Assembly: GCA_023399465.1 (NCBI GenBank) | Contig: JAEWPB010000180.1 | Coordinates: 1 to 60,246 of the forward strand | Source: Pseudomonadota bacterium | GTDB taxonomy: Bacteria; Pseudomonadota; Alphaproteobacteria; Rhizobiales; Rhizobiaceae | Direction: 5' to 3' | DNA length: 60,246 nucleotides | Shown here: in pieces, positions 15,023-22,525 of the stretch | Layout: each line of letters opens with the position of its first letter | Position numbering within the stretch: the first letter of the stretch is position 1 | Position numbers and translations under genes: made by a program | Notes under the pieces: generated by a model | Told to the model about the DNA's origin: nothing | Databases searched by the model: none | What the model saw: only the letters and a program-made list of their open reading frames with translations

Positions 15023-16887
15023 GTTTGGATTTCAAACTTGCGCGTCCGTTCTCTCGCTGGCGGTTGAAGCCAGAAATCGGCGAACCGTCATATAGCTACT
15101 TTGCACGGGAAGTCGCCGACGAGGGCCATGACAGCCTTCGGGTCTATGCGAACGAGATCGGCCTTGATGGGCGCAACATCAATCCGGAACAGCTCCTCCA
15201 TTCTTTGGAACGATTACCGTTGGATCAGGTATTCAAGGATCGCTTGAAAAACGCCACGCCCATTCTGAGGGATGGGTTCTATTCGTTGGGGCACGAACGC
15301 CTGCGGCAAAAACAGGTTTCGTTCAGATATCGAAGGTTCTGTCCAAGCTGTCTGGGGGAGAAGCGGTTTCACCGTGTGTGGTGGGACATCGCCGATCTCT
15401 ACGGCTGTCCGGTTCATGAGGTTCACCTGGCGACATCTGTGCAAGGCAGCCCTATGAACTGGAGCTGGCCGCATTTCGACAACTCTCCCTCGGGTTACCT
15501 CCTGACACGAGTAAGCGTAACACCCACTGAAGGCATTTATCTCCGCCTCCATTCGCTCGTTGTCAGCCGACTGACTTCAGGCGAACGGGAAAGCGGCTCG
15601 CTTGCGGAGTACGATCTCTTCGACATCATCGATGCCGCCGCCTTCTTCAGCCGTTGGACGCAAAGCGACAATTGTGCGAAACTTCTCCCGCCAGCGAGAG
15701 CTGATGTCGAATACGGTTTTTCGGTCCTTAATCAGGAAGAGGGCCACCTGCGCGACTTTGTTCGGGAATGGCTTATCGCAAATGTTCCGGAAGCTATGCG
15801 GCGGCAGGGATTTCACGCGTCCGTTCCGGGTTTCGGTGGCTTTTGGGCAATCCGACGCGACAGTCGATTAAGGCCGTACATCGAGAAAGTGCTGTTTGAA
15901 GAATTCGCTCAGGTCGGCACCCTGGGTCGCAAGTTCACGCGGCACCGTCCGTTTGAACGAGGCGAGCGGACGTTGTTGGAGGCGTCCCGGGAACTCGGTT
16001 TGCCGCCGAAAGGTGTCAGCAAGTTCGTGAAGCAACTCGGTCTGCTGCCCGATTCAAAGTGGAATGGAGATGCGTTGTCGTTCAACGACAAAACGTTTCT
16101 TACCCTGAAGGATGCTGTGGCCGACTTGGTCCCATCGACCGACACATGGGACATTTCCGGGCTCCCTGGTCATGAGTTTCGCGCGTTGGTCAAGGCAGGC
16201 AAGGTCCAGGAATTTCTTGGTTTGCCGGTCGGTGGAAAACGCGGCGGCAGGGTCTCTGCTCGGGCTGTCACCGCTTTGATCGAGAAGGTGACGGTTCCCG
16301 TTGAAAGGGAGCCACTGCGCGGGATGATGACATTCTTCTCCTATGCCAAGCATTTTGGTGTCAGCCAAGGCGATCTGGCACTGCGTGTCGCGGAAGGGCA
16401 TCTGGTTCCTGACGCAATCGACCGTTCGCGACGGGGGTTCAGGTCAATGTATTTCAATGCGCCCAAAGGGGTTGCCGACGTTCAGGACGATGCTGAAGTG
16501 ACCGAGGAGGCGCATTGTCGAACGGATGTCGCCACTCTTTGGCAATGCTTCCGTTCGCGTCTGAATACAGTATGTCCGGCATTTAAAGTCCCAGACGATG
16601 CCTGCAGCGAGTTCCAAATTCTCACGAGCAACCGCAAGCTCGCGTTGAAGGTTACAAGGGATGCATTATCTTTCAGCCTTGTTTTGCTCCTGCACCCGGA
16701 CCTGACACGACGTAGATGGGCCCGTTATCAGGAGGGTAGGGAAGAGCTACATCGGATCGCGGCTGCTGGATGCTGGAAGTTAACACCTGACGGCAAAGGT
16801 TTCGCTCTCACGCTGAACGTCACTACACGGCATCACGCCCGGCAAATGGCGACAGTGCTGAACGGTCTCAAGCTCATCCTGGCGTGA
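15019..16887 (+). CDS. tniQ: TniQ/TnsD-like target-site selector
   Basis: A 622-residue protein with an N-terminal TniQ domain including its zinc-binding motif FCPSCL...GCPVHEV (Cys108, Cys111, Cys130, His133). The long C-terminal part (~residues 200-620) is of the length seen in TnsD-type proteins, which recognise a specific chromosomal site; the short TniQ forms lack it. Helix-turn-helix-like segments (LLEASRELGLPPKGVSKFVK and TFFSYAKHFGVSQGDLALRV) repeat along this part and are candidates for reading the tRNA-Arg gene. Given where the element sits, this protein probably directs insertion to that tRNA. That function is inferred from position and size. Confidence 0.88.
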   Translation: MSLDFKLARPFSRWRLKPEIGEPSYSYFAREVADEGHDSLRVYANEIGLDGRNINPEQLLHSLERLPLDQVFKDRLKNATPILRDGFYSLGHERLRQKQVSFRYRRFCPSCLGEKRFHRVWWDIADLYGCPVHEVHLATSVQGSPMNWSWPHFDNSPSGYLLTRVSVTPTEGIYLRLHSLVVSRLTSGERESGSLAEYDLFDIIDAAAFFSRWTQSDNCAKLLPPARADVEYGFSVLNQEEGHLRDFVREWLIANVPEAMRRQGFHASVPGFGGFWAIRRDSRLRPYIEKVLFEEFAQVGTLGRKFTRHRPFERGERTLLEASRELGLPPKGVSKFVKQLGLLPDSKWNGDALSFNDKTFLTLKDAVADLVPSTDTWDISGLPGHEFRALVKAGKVQEFLGLPVGGKRGGRVSARAVTALIEKVTVPVEREPLRGMMTFFSYAKHFGVSQGDLALRVAEGHLVPDAIDRSRRGFRSMYFNAPKGVADVQDDAEVTEEAHCRTDVATLWQCFRSRLNTVCPAFKVPDDACSEFQILTSNRKLALKVTRDALSFSLVLLLHPDLTRRRWARYQEGREELHRIAAAGCWKLTPDGKGFALTLNVTTRHHARQMATVLNGLKLILA

Positions 16888-16938
16888 CCGATCTCGCGCC
16901 GAATACCTGTATTTGTTAAGACCGTATTGTGATACCGA

Positions 16939-16960
16939 GAACATGAAATGACGTATGTTC
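16939..16960. promoter_or_regulatory. Inverted repeat ahead of the phosphatase gene
   Basis: GAACAT-N10-ATGTTC overlaps a potential ATG at 16948 and lies 30 bp before the preferred phosphatase start. A second interleaved repeat, TGACG-N7-CGTCA, follows. Twofold symmetry suggests a regulator binding site. The half-site spacing does not match the GTTC-N7-GTTC LexA box. Confidence 0.4.
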
Positions 16961-16989
16961 CGTCATCGTGTCAACCAGTGGTCGTCCGT

Positions 16990-17754
16990 ATGAACAAGAA
17001 GAACTTGATAGCTATCGGCGACATCCATGGGATGGCCCACGTACTGAAACTTTTGTTGCAACACCTGGAAGCCGAGTTCTCGCCGAACGACGCACAGTTC
17101 GTGTTCCTTGGAGATATTATCGACAGGGGACCGGATTCGCTTCCTGCCGTAAATCAGGTCTGTAGGATCATCGACACGTTCTCTGGCTCGGTCATGGTGC
17201 TTGGTAATCACGATTTCTTCCTGCGCCATATGGCCGACCTATCGCTGGCAAAAGATGAAGAAGATCGATGGTTGGCGCAGGGCGGCATGAACACCCTGGA
17301 ATCCTACGGTCTGGACGACGATGACTTGGTCAGCGCAGGAAAGGCGTTACGCCGGATGCGGCCGAGGCACGTCACCCTGTTCGAGAATGCCGTTTCTCAT
17401 TTCGAGACCGAGAACCATTTCTTCGTTCACGCGGGTGTTGATCCAGAGGTGCCGTTATCGGAGCAACTTGCTCACGACCTGATGTGGATCAGGAATGGGT
17501 TTCTCGATCATACCGCGCTGTTCGAAAAGATGATCGTCCACGGCCACTCGATAACGCCGTCGGAACTGCCGGAAGTTCATCCCAACCGTATCGCCATCGA
17601 TACCGGCTCCTACCGGACGGGCAGGATTACGGCGGCCATCTTCCAGGATGACGTTCTGCGCGGGTTCGTATCTGCAGAGATCGACGGGGACAGTGGACGT
17701 GTTCGCCGATTTAACGCTTCCGCAAAGGAAGTCGAGTGCCTTCAAGCAGCGTGA
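16990..17754 (+). CDS. PPP-family metallophosphatase
   Basis: A 254-residue phosphatase related to bacterial serine/threonine phosphatases (PrpA/PrpB, lambda phosphatase) and Ap4A hydrolases. All metal-binding signatures are present: GDIHG (residues ~9-13), GDIIDRG (~42-48) and GNHD (~73-76), plus later VHAGVDP and HGHS. It probably removes phosphate from proteins or nucleotides such as Ap4A; the substrate is not evident. The gene follows tniQ and precedes the SOS-controlled operon inside the transposon. The ATG at 16990 gives the typical family start (MNKKNLIAIGDIHG); the ATG at 16948 lies inside an inverted repeat and would add 14 unrelated residues. Confidence 0.85.
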   Translation: MNKKNLIAIGDIHGMAHVLKLLLQHLEAEFSPNDAQFVFLGDIIDRGPDSLPAVNQVCRIIDTFSGSVMVLGNHDFFLRHMADLSLAKDEEDRWLAQGGMNTLESYGLDDDDLVSAGKALRRMRPRHVTLFENAVSHFETENHFFVHAGVDPEVPLSEQLAHDLMWIRNGFLDHTALFEKMIVHGHSITPSELPEVHPNRIAIDTGSYRTGRITAAIFQDDVLRGFVSAEIDGDSGRVRRFNASAKEVECLQAA

Positions 17755-17814
17755 GTTTACGCCGTGGGTCCGGTGACACGGTGGCCGACCGACAAGTGTC
17801 GGACGGAGCGCCTA

Positions 17815-17843
17815 TTGACATCGGAAATTTTGTTCTCTATTTG
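17815..17843 (+). promoter_or_regulatory. Sigma70-type promoter of the tnsA2-ftsH operon
   Basis: TTGACA (17815-17820), a 17-bp spacer and TATTTG (17838-17843) make a strong housekeeping promoter, with the -35 perfect. The LexA box overlaps the -10, an arrangement that would let LexA block RNA polymerase. The first start codon is about 100 bp downstream. Confidence 0.7.
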
Positions 17844-17846
17844 TTC
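17832..17846 (+). promoter_or_regulatory. LexA (SOS) box over the -10 of the tnsA2-ftsH promoter
   Basis: GTTC TCTATTT GTTC is an exact match to the alphaproteobacterial LexA operator GTTC-N7-GTTC. It overlaps the -10 hexamer of the promoter at 17815-17843. The same chromosome carries a typical rhizobial lexA at the right end of this window. It predicts derepression of the operon on DNA damage; binding is not tested. Confidence 0.75.
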
Positions 17847-17944
17847 TTGTCATGACCTTACACGCGCTGCACCTACTACGAATAACGCTTTGATCGCCGC
17901 CTCCGAACGGAGGCAGTTCCCATGCGTTTTCGTGAGTAGTTCAG

Positions 17945-18541
17945 ATGAGTGTTGAACCGTCATCTTCTCAACCTTGGCGGCCAGTATCCCAAGGCCATAT
18001 TTTCTACCCTTCAGCTACGATTCGATGCGATGGCCCTGCGATCTTTCGCAGCCAGTTCGCCAGGGATGTGGCTTGCCTGCTCGACATTGATGACGCCATC
18101 ACGGAGTGGCGTTGCCAATCTCTGCCGTTCCAAAACGGAACAGCGATCTACCGCCCCGACTTTGTTGCCAAGGTCGATCAGGACACCGTCGTCATCGACG
18201 CGCTCGCCGAGTACACGCCTTTGTGGATGGCTGACGCCGTCCGTGAAGGTGGGTACAAATACGAGGCAGTGCGCCGAAACGAGCTGCCCGCGATCCGGCT
18301 GAAGAACGCCAAAGACCTTCTCCGGTACGGGAAATTTCAAACAGGACTGGAAGATCGCGTGCGGCTTCTTGCTGCCCTGGATGAACATGGAACCCTTAGT
18401 CTAGCGGAATGCCTATCGGCGTTTCGCGAGACCCGGCCGATAGCAGGCCTGGCGTCCATGGTCCTCAACCGCTTCATCGATCTCGATCTGGATGAAGCAT
18501 TGATCGGACCCGAATCCACTGTCCGCCGCCGTCGCGGCTGA
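17945..18541 (+). CDS. Second TnsA-like protein (TnsA2), catalytic Lys apparently lost
   Basis: A 198-residue protein with a TnsA N-terminal-type nuclease fold. It reads RSQFARDVACLLDIDDAITEW (as two shorter motifs, RSQFARD and LLDIDDAITEW), then YRPDFVAKVDQDTVVIDAL. These line up with the RSPLMAD, LDTDPDVV and FADVAAKRRDGSVVFLK of the TnsA at 11010, so the two are paralogues. At the Lys position of the first protein this one has Ala (or Leu), so it is probably a non-cutting scaffold. It is the first gene of a LexA-box operon and is followed after 44 bp by the FtsH-like gene. The ATG at 17945 has no clear ribosome site; a hairpin (17899-17914) lies upstream. Confidence 0.65.
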   Translation: MSVEPSSSQPWRPVSQGHIFYPSATIRCDGPAIFRSQFARDVACLLDIDDAITEWRCQSLPFQNGTAIYRPDFVAKVDQDTVVIDALAEYTPLWMADAVREGGYKYEAVRRNELPAIRLKNAKDLLRYGKFQTGLEDRVRLLAALDEHGTLSLAECLSAFRETRPIAGLASMVLNRFIDLDLDEALIGPESTVRRRRG

Positions 18542-18585
18542 TTTCAGGTTTCGAGGCAGCTTAAGGCTGCCAAGGGTGGTTATTC

Positions 18586-20496
18586 ATGTTCAAGAAAAAA
18601 TCAAACAGCGTCAAATCCGCTGAAGACTGCGCTTTGCTGTGCGCAATGAAGCGCGCACTGAAATCCCATGCCGTGTTCGCAAAAGGCGGCGCGGGCATTC
18701 TGGTACTGATCGCGCCCGAGAACCATGCGCCCGCGCGGTACGGAGCTGCCATTCTAGATGAACTGTTCCCTGATGACGATTACCGGCGCGATGATCGAGG
18801 CTTCATGTACATCTTGAAGGGCGACAAGCTGTCGAAAACCCTGAACGACTTTCGGGATGACTGCTTGAAGAAGCGTAGAGCCATCATCGTCACCGAAAAT
18901 GGCGCTACAATTCCGGCTGCGATCAAAGTCGGAGCAGACGTTATTGCTGACATTCCTCCTGTCACTCCTCGGGATTTGCAGATCGCGTGCCGCGTGGTCT
19001 TGGGGATCAAGGTGAGCACCGAGGAGGCGAAGCGAGCTGCTTCGTATTCGGAGCAGCTGCTGTGGTCAGCCCTGCGCCCTGGCCGCTCAATGTCTTCGGT
19101 TTTGGAACGGCTGGCATCAGCCGGGCCCGATCAGGAAAGCACATCGACACACCGGCCTTCTCGCGAAGTTCCTGCTCTGGAAAACATGTTCGGCTACGGC
19201 GATGCGAAGGCTTGGGGAATGCAGCTCGCACAGGACCTGGATGACTGGCGCAATGGCAATATCGATTGGGATGACGTCGACCGTGGTATTGTGCTGAGCG
19301 GTCCTCCGGGGGTGGGCAAAACCATTTTTGCTCGGGCCGTGGCTACCCAATGCCGGGTACGATTGATCGCCACGTCACTCGGACAGTGGCAATCAAGGGG
19401 TCATTTAGGAGACTTGCTGAAGGCCATGAGATCGGATTTCGAATCAGCAAGGGCGGCTGCGCCATGTGTTCTGTTCGTGGACGAGCTGGACTCTGTCGGC
19501 GACCGGCAGAAATTCAAACACGACAATGCAGCCTATTCGATCCAGGTCGTCAATGCCTTCTTGGAGCAGTTGGACGGTCTGGAAGGTAGAGAAGGCGTCG
19601 TCGTCATGGGGGCGACCAACCACTATAACAGGATCGACCCGGCTGTCGTCCGGTCAGGACGGTTGGAGCGACATGTCGTCATCCCCTTGCCAGACGCGGC
19701 AGACCGAGTGGGTATTCTGGCTCAGCATGTCGATTTCTGCATCCCGGTTGATGAGTTGCATAAGCTGGTCGTTCCGACACAAGGGATGTCCGGTGCCGAC
19801 CTGGCTCAAGCAGCTCGCAACGCCAGGCGCATTGCTCGTCGGCAAAAGCGAACGGTCACGGTCGACGACTTGCTGGAAGGATTGCCTGAAGTCGTCCGGT
19901 TGAGCGATGAACACCGGTACGCCAATGCGATTCACGAGTCCGGCCACACTTTGGTGGGGATCAAGCTCGGTGTCGGCAAATATGTCGGTACACGCCTGAT
20001 CGAACAAATCTCCCTCGGCAAGGGAGCTAATAACCAGGCGGGAGCTGCATACTTCGAGATGCCGATTATCGCGCATCGGGGTCGGGCTGACTACGGAAAT
20101 CAAATTGCGATGACTTTGGCAGGTCTGGCTGCTGAAGAACTGGTCTTTGAAGAGACCTATGACGGCGCGGGTGCCGGTCCGTCGTCTGATCTCGCGAGAG
20201 CAACTAGGCTGGCCACAATGATGGAAGCGTCATTGGGGATGGGCGCATCCTATCGTCACTGTGCCCAGACCGATGACGATGCATTGGAAATTTTGAGACG
20301 GAGCGATCCGGAACTGCGGGAACGTATCGATGCGAAGCTCTCGAAGGAATTCTCCAGAGCAAAAGAAATTCTGGAGAATGAACGGGAGGCGCTCCTCGCC
20401 TTGGCAAAGGAATTGTTTGAGCAATCCTCGCTCGACCCTGAAAGGGTGACGGAGATCATGAATTCAGCGGGTGGAAACAAGAACAAGGAGGCTTAG
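18586..20496 (+). CDS. Soluble FtsH-like AAA+ / M41 metalloprotease
   Basis: A 636-residue protease with the FtsH plan but without transmembrane helices. Residues 1-200 are a unique N-terminal region. The AAA+ module has Walker A GPPGVGKT (239-246), Walker B VLFVDE (295-300) and RSGRLER arginine fingers (~357-363). The M41 peptidase has the zinc motif HESGH (450-454) and the third ligand Asp535 in SSDLARAT. All active residues are intact, so ATP-driven proteolysis is expected in the cytosol. The ribosome site AAGGGTGG precedes ATG 18586. It shares an SOS-type promoter with TnsA2. A role in dismantling or degrading a transposition complex, as ClpX does for Mu, or in defence, is a hypothesis. 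Confidence 0.85.
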   Translation: MFKKKSNSVKSAEDCALLCAMKRALKSHAVFAKGGAGILVLIAPENHAPARYGAAILDELFPDDDYRRDDRGFMYILKGDKLSKTLNDFRDDCLKKRRAIIVTENGATIPAAIKVGADVIADIPPVTPRDLQIACRVVLGIKVSTEEAKRAASYSEQLLWSALRPGRSMSSVLERLASAGPDQESTSTHRPSREVPALENMFGYGDAKAWGMQLAQDLDDWRNGNIDWDDVDRGIVLSGPPGVGKTIFARAVATQCRVRLIATSLGQWQSRGHLGDLLKAMRSDFESARAAAPCVLFVDELDSVGDRQKFKHDNAAYSIQVVNAFLEQLDGLEGREGVVVMGATNHYNRIDPAVVRSGRLERHVVIPLPDAADRVGILAQHVDFCIPVDELHKLVVPTQGMSGADLAQAARNARRIARRQKRTVTVDDLLEGLPEVVRLSDEHRYANAIHESGHTLVGIKLGVGKYVGTRLIEQISLGKGANNQAGAAYFEMPIIAHRGRADYGNQIAMTLAGLAAEELVFEETYDGAGAGPSSDLARATRLATMMEASLGMGASYRHCAQTDDDALEILRRSDPELRERIDAKLSKEFSRAKEILENEREALLALAKELFEQSSLDPERVTEIMNSAGGNKNKEA

Positions 20497-20523
20497 CCTT
20501 CTGTACGCTGTAGTCGAGCGATT

Positions 20524-20554
20524 AAGCCCCGTCATCGAACCGATGGCGGGGCTT
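20524..20554 (+). terminator. Terminator of the tnsA2-ftsH operon
   Basis: A 14-bp stem with one mismatch (AAGCCCCGTCATCG against CGATGGCGGGGCTT), a 3-base loop and a following TTTG lie 28 bp after the FtsH-like stop. It ends the last transcript of the element. Confidence 0.8.
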
Positions 20555-20806
20555 TTGCTTGGGCAAACGCCTTCGCCCCGGGAAATCGACACAGGCCGCT
20601 GATCTGGTATCAGATTGCAGAATCTGGCAGTCCGTGTCGCCAGCTTGGCGCAATGCAAATCGATCATTCTCTATAGACGGTGGGTGCGGCTGCGACTAGC
20701 ATTGCATGTGTCGCTAACCCATTGTGTTTGCAAAGGTTGCGTCGACCAATCGCATTTGAAGCGGCCTATTTGGAAAAAAGCCAAGGTTACTCAATGACCT
20801 TTATTC
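20555..20806. other. Right-end non-coding arm of the transposon
   Basis: About 250 bp without a gene before the right inverted repeat. It holds several short related motifs (TGTGTCGC, TTGCGTCGACC, GCATTGCA/GCAATGCA) and the inverted copy of the left candidate TnsB site at 20736-20754. This layout fits the longer, multi-site right end known in Tn7-like elements. Confidence 0.5.
20736..20754 (-). repeat. Candidate TnsB-binding repeat near the right end
   Basis: The reverse complement reads TGCGATTGGTCGACGCAAC and matches 4963-4981 at 17 of 19 positions. The two copies are in opposite orientation relative to the element, as expected for transposase sites at both ends. It lies about 52 bp inside the right inverted repeat, compared with about 17 bp on the left. 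Confidence 0.5.
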
Positions 20807-20828
20807 TCAACGGATGAGTCGGGCTATA
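20807..20828 (-). repeat. Right terminal inverted repeat of the transposon
   Basis: The exact reverse complement of 4924-4945 over 22 bp. It is followed directly by the right copy of the ATTCT duplication. Confidence 0.93.
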
Positions 20829-20833
20829 ATTCT
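20829..20833 (+). repeat. Target-site duplication, right copy (ATTCT)
   Basis: ATTCT directly follows the right inverted repeat and equals 4919-4923. Confidence 0.9.
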
Positions 20834-20952
20834 TCCCCAGTTTCACAGGCGTGAAATTTGCCGCAGTCCGTTTCACGGGCCGGCACATACCCATTGTGCC
20901 GTCGCCAGTGCTGCGATGGCGGAAAGAACGATGCGCATCGTGAAGCAGGGCA

Positions 20953-21828
20953 ATGAACACTAAGTTCCGCGGTTATATCTTTGCCCTTCTGGCAATCTCC
21001 ATTTTTGCCGCTCAGGATGGTCTCTCGAAGTATCTTGGTGACCAGTATCCGGCGATCTTCGTGACGATGATCCGGTTCTGGACGTTCGCGGTTTTCGTGT
21101 CCTTGCTGGCCGCATGGTCTCCCGGTGGCATCAGGCGTGCGGTCGTCACCCGTCATCCGTGGTTGCAGGTCTGTCGCGGGATCCTGCTTGTCGGCGAGAT
21201 CGTGATCATCATTCTTTCCTTCAAGGAAGCCGGTCTGGCGATGAGCCAGTCCATCTTCCAGGCGACACCCTTGTTCGTCACGCTGCTGTCGATCCCCCTT
21301 CTCGGCGAGAAGGTCGGCTGGAAACGCGGTTCTGCCGTCGTTTTCGGCCTGATCGGCGTGCTGATCATCATCAATCCTGTCGACGTGCATTTCGACGCGT
21401 CGCTGCTCCTGCCGCTCACCGCAGCGCTGATGTTCGCGCTCTACAGCATCGCGACCCGCGCCGTCAGCCACAAGGATTCGGCCGTCACAAGCGTGTTCTA
21501 TGCAGGCGTCGTCGGCGCGCTGGCAATTTCCCTGATCGGTCCGTTCTACTGGACCGAAGTCAGTTCCTCGGACTGGATCGTGCTCGGGGCTCTCTGCGTG
21601 TGCGGCGCCCTGAGCCACTATTGCCTGATACAGGCATACTCCATTCTTCCTGCGTCCGAAGTGCAGCCGGTCACCTACCTGCAGCTCGTGATGATCGTTT
21701 TCATCGCGGTGATCTTCTTCGAGGAACAGGTGACGGCCAACATGGTCGTCGGTGCTGTCATCGTGATCGGTGCAGGCCTGTTCACCGTCTGGCGCGAAAA
21801 CCGCCTGGCGAAAAGCCGCAAACGCTAG
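20953..21828 (+). CDS. EamA/DMT-family transporter
   Basis: A 291-residue inner-membrane protein with about ten hydrophobic helices arranged as two EamA repeats (roughly residues 7-137 and 150-285). The N-terminus MNTKFRGYIFALLAISIF and the motif FEEQVTANMVVGAVIVIGAG near the end are typical of drug/metabolite transporters. Such proteins export small metabolites; the substrate cannot be assigned from sequence. It is the first chromosomal gene beyond the transposon, about 120 bp from its right end, and appears to be transcribed alone. Confidence 0.85.
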   Translation: MNTKFRGYIFALLAISIFAAQDGLSKYLGDQYPAIFVTMIRFWTFAVFVSLLAAWSPGGIRRAVVTRHPWLQVCRGILLVGEIVIIILSFKEAGLAMSQSIFQATPLFVTLLSIPLLGEKVGWKRGSAVVFGLIGVLIIINPVDVHFDASLLLPLTAALMFALYSIATRAVSHKDSAVTSVFYAGVVGALAISLIGPFYWTEVSSSDWIVLGALCVCGALSHYCLIQAYSILPASEVQPVTYLQLVMIVFIAVIFFEEQVTANMVVGAVIVIGAGLFTVWRENRLAKSRKR

Positions 21829-21875
21829 CGTCGCCAGTCCGCATCATTTCGTGAGGAGCCGCTTGTGCGCGGGTG

Positions 21876-22058
21876 CTACCCCAGCAGGGCGTGCGCCGCG
21901 ATGATCGCGAGAAAGGCGACGACGACGGCAATAGCGCTCCGCGTAACCCACTGATTGGCATTGGCGAGTACACGCGGGCGCACGCCGTGCTTCGGATTGA
22001 CCTTGTGTCGCCGCCTGAGGCTCGCACCGGTTTGGGACGACTTCTTCGCTTCGGCCAT
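21876..22058 (-). CDS. Small single-span membrane protein, unknown function
   Basis: A 60-residue ORF with a ribosome site GGAGAGG five bases before its ATG. It has a basic N-terminal half (KKSSQTGASLRRRHKVNPKH) and one C-terminal transmembrane helix (AIAVVVAFLAIIAAHALLG). The positive charges predict a cytoplasmic N-terminus. I do not recognise a family. The ribosome site and the protein-like composition support it as real. Confidence 0.55.
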   Translation of the reverse strand: MAEAKKSSQTGASLRRRHKVNPKHGVRPRVLANANQWVTRSAIAVVVAFLAIIAAHALLG

Positions 22059-22288
22059 GAACGCCTCTCCGGACGCAGGTTTGCTTGACAGGACATCAAT
22101 CTAGCACGACCCGGCATGACGGCAACTGCAGCCGTCGGCAATGTGCCTTGCCTGCAAGCGCGCGATCGCAGCGGCGGTAGTCCCCCGTGTTCCTGGCTGG
22201 CGGGCAATCCCGGCAACAGGTGCCCGAAGCGGAAGATGGCGGATGGAGCCGGGAAACGCTTCCCGGCTGCGCGCTCAGATCGCCCCGA

Positions 22289-22525
22289 TCAGTCGGCCGA
22301 ATCGCACTCGGTGATTTCGCACACGGAATCTTCGGTGGTGCGGTTGGCGCACTCGTTCAATGCGCGTTCGCGCGCATCGCCTTCATTGTCGAAGTTGTAG
22401 CTGTAGCCATAGCTGCCTTCGTCGGACACGGCGATGCAGCCCCAGGCAAAGGCAGATGTCGAGGAGGCCGAGATTGCGACGGACAGAACGAGAGCCGAGA
22501 GTGCGGCCTTCATGGTGGTTTTCAT
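22289..22525 (-). CDS. Small secreted DUF4189-like protein
   Basis: A 78-residue protein with a signal peptide (MKTTMKAALSALVLSVAISA, cut after SAFA). The mature part WGCIAVSDEGSYGYSYNFD followed by ARERALNECANR has the DUF4189 pattern, including four cysteines that could form two disulfides. DUF4189 proteins are small periplasmic proteins without a firm function. The start at 22525 follows AAGGGGAA and replaces an 11-residue longer in-frame start. Confidence 0.7.
   Translation of the reverse strand: MKTTMKAALSALVLSVAISASSTSAFAWGCIAVSDEGSYGYSYNFDNEGDARERALNECANRTTEDSVCEITECDSAD

Larger units (their letters stand above)
4924..20828 (+). mobile_element. Complete Tn7-like transposon inserted at the 3' end of tRNA-Arg
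   Basis: This 15,905-bp element is bounded by perfect 22-bp terminal inverted repeats (4924-4945 and 20807-20828) and a 5-bp direct repeat ATTCT (4919-4923 and 20829-20833). A 5-bp duplication is the hallmark of Tn7/Mu-type transposition. It encodes TnsA-, TnsB-, TnsC- and TniQ/TnsD-like proteins in the Tn7 order. All left-end cargo (DUF3644 gene and ABC-3C operon) lies before the tns operon; a phosphatase, a second TnsA-like protein and an FtsH-like protease fill the right side. Intact repeats, duplication and transposition genes suggest recent arrival and possible activity. There is no integrase and no CRISPR array. Confidence 0.95.

Noticed and set aside
16939..16960. GAACAT-N10-ATGTTC considered as a LexA box
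   Set aside because: The half-sites are inverted and spaced differently from the direct-repeat GTTC-N7-GTTC of alphaproteobacteria, so it is kept only as an unassigned inverted repeat.
4924..20828. Integrative element or prophage using the tRNA as a recombination site
   Set aside because: There is no integrase and no direct repeat of the tRNA end. Inverted repeats and a 5-bp duplication point to Tn7-type transposition instead.
4924..20828. CRISPR-associated transposon
   Set aside because: No cas genes and no repeat-spacer array were seen in the element; the long TniQ fits protein-guided targeting.
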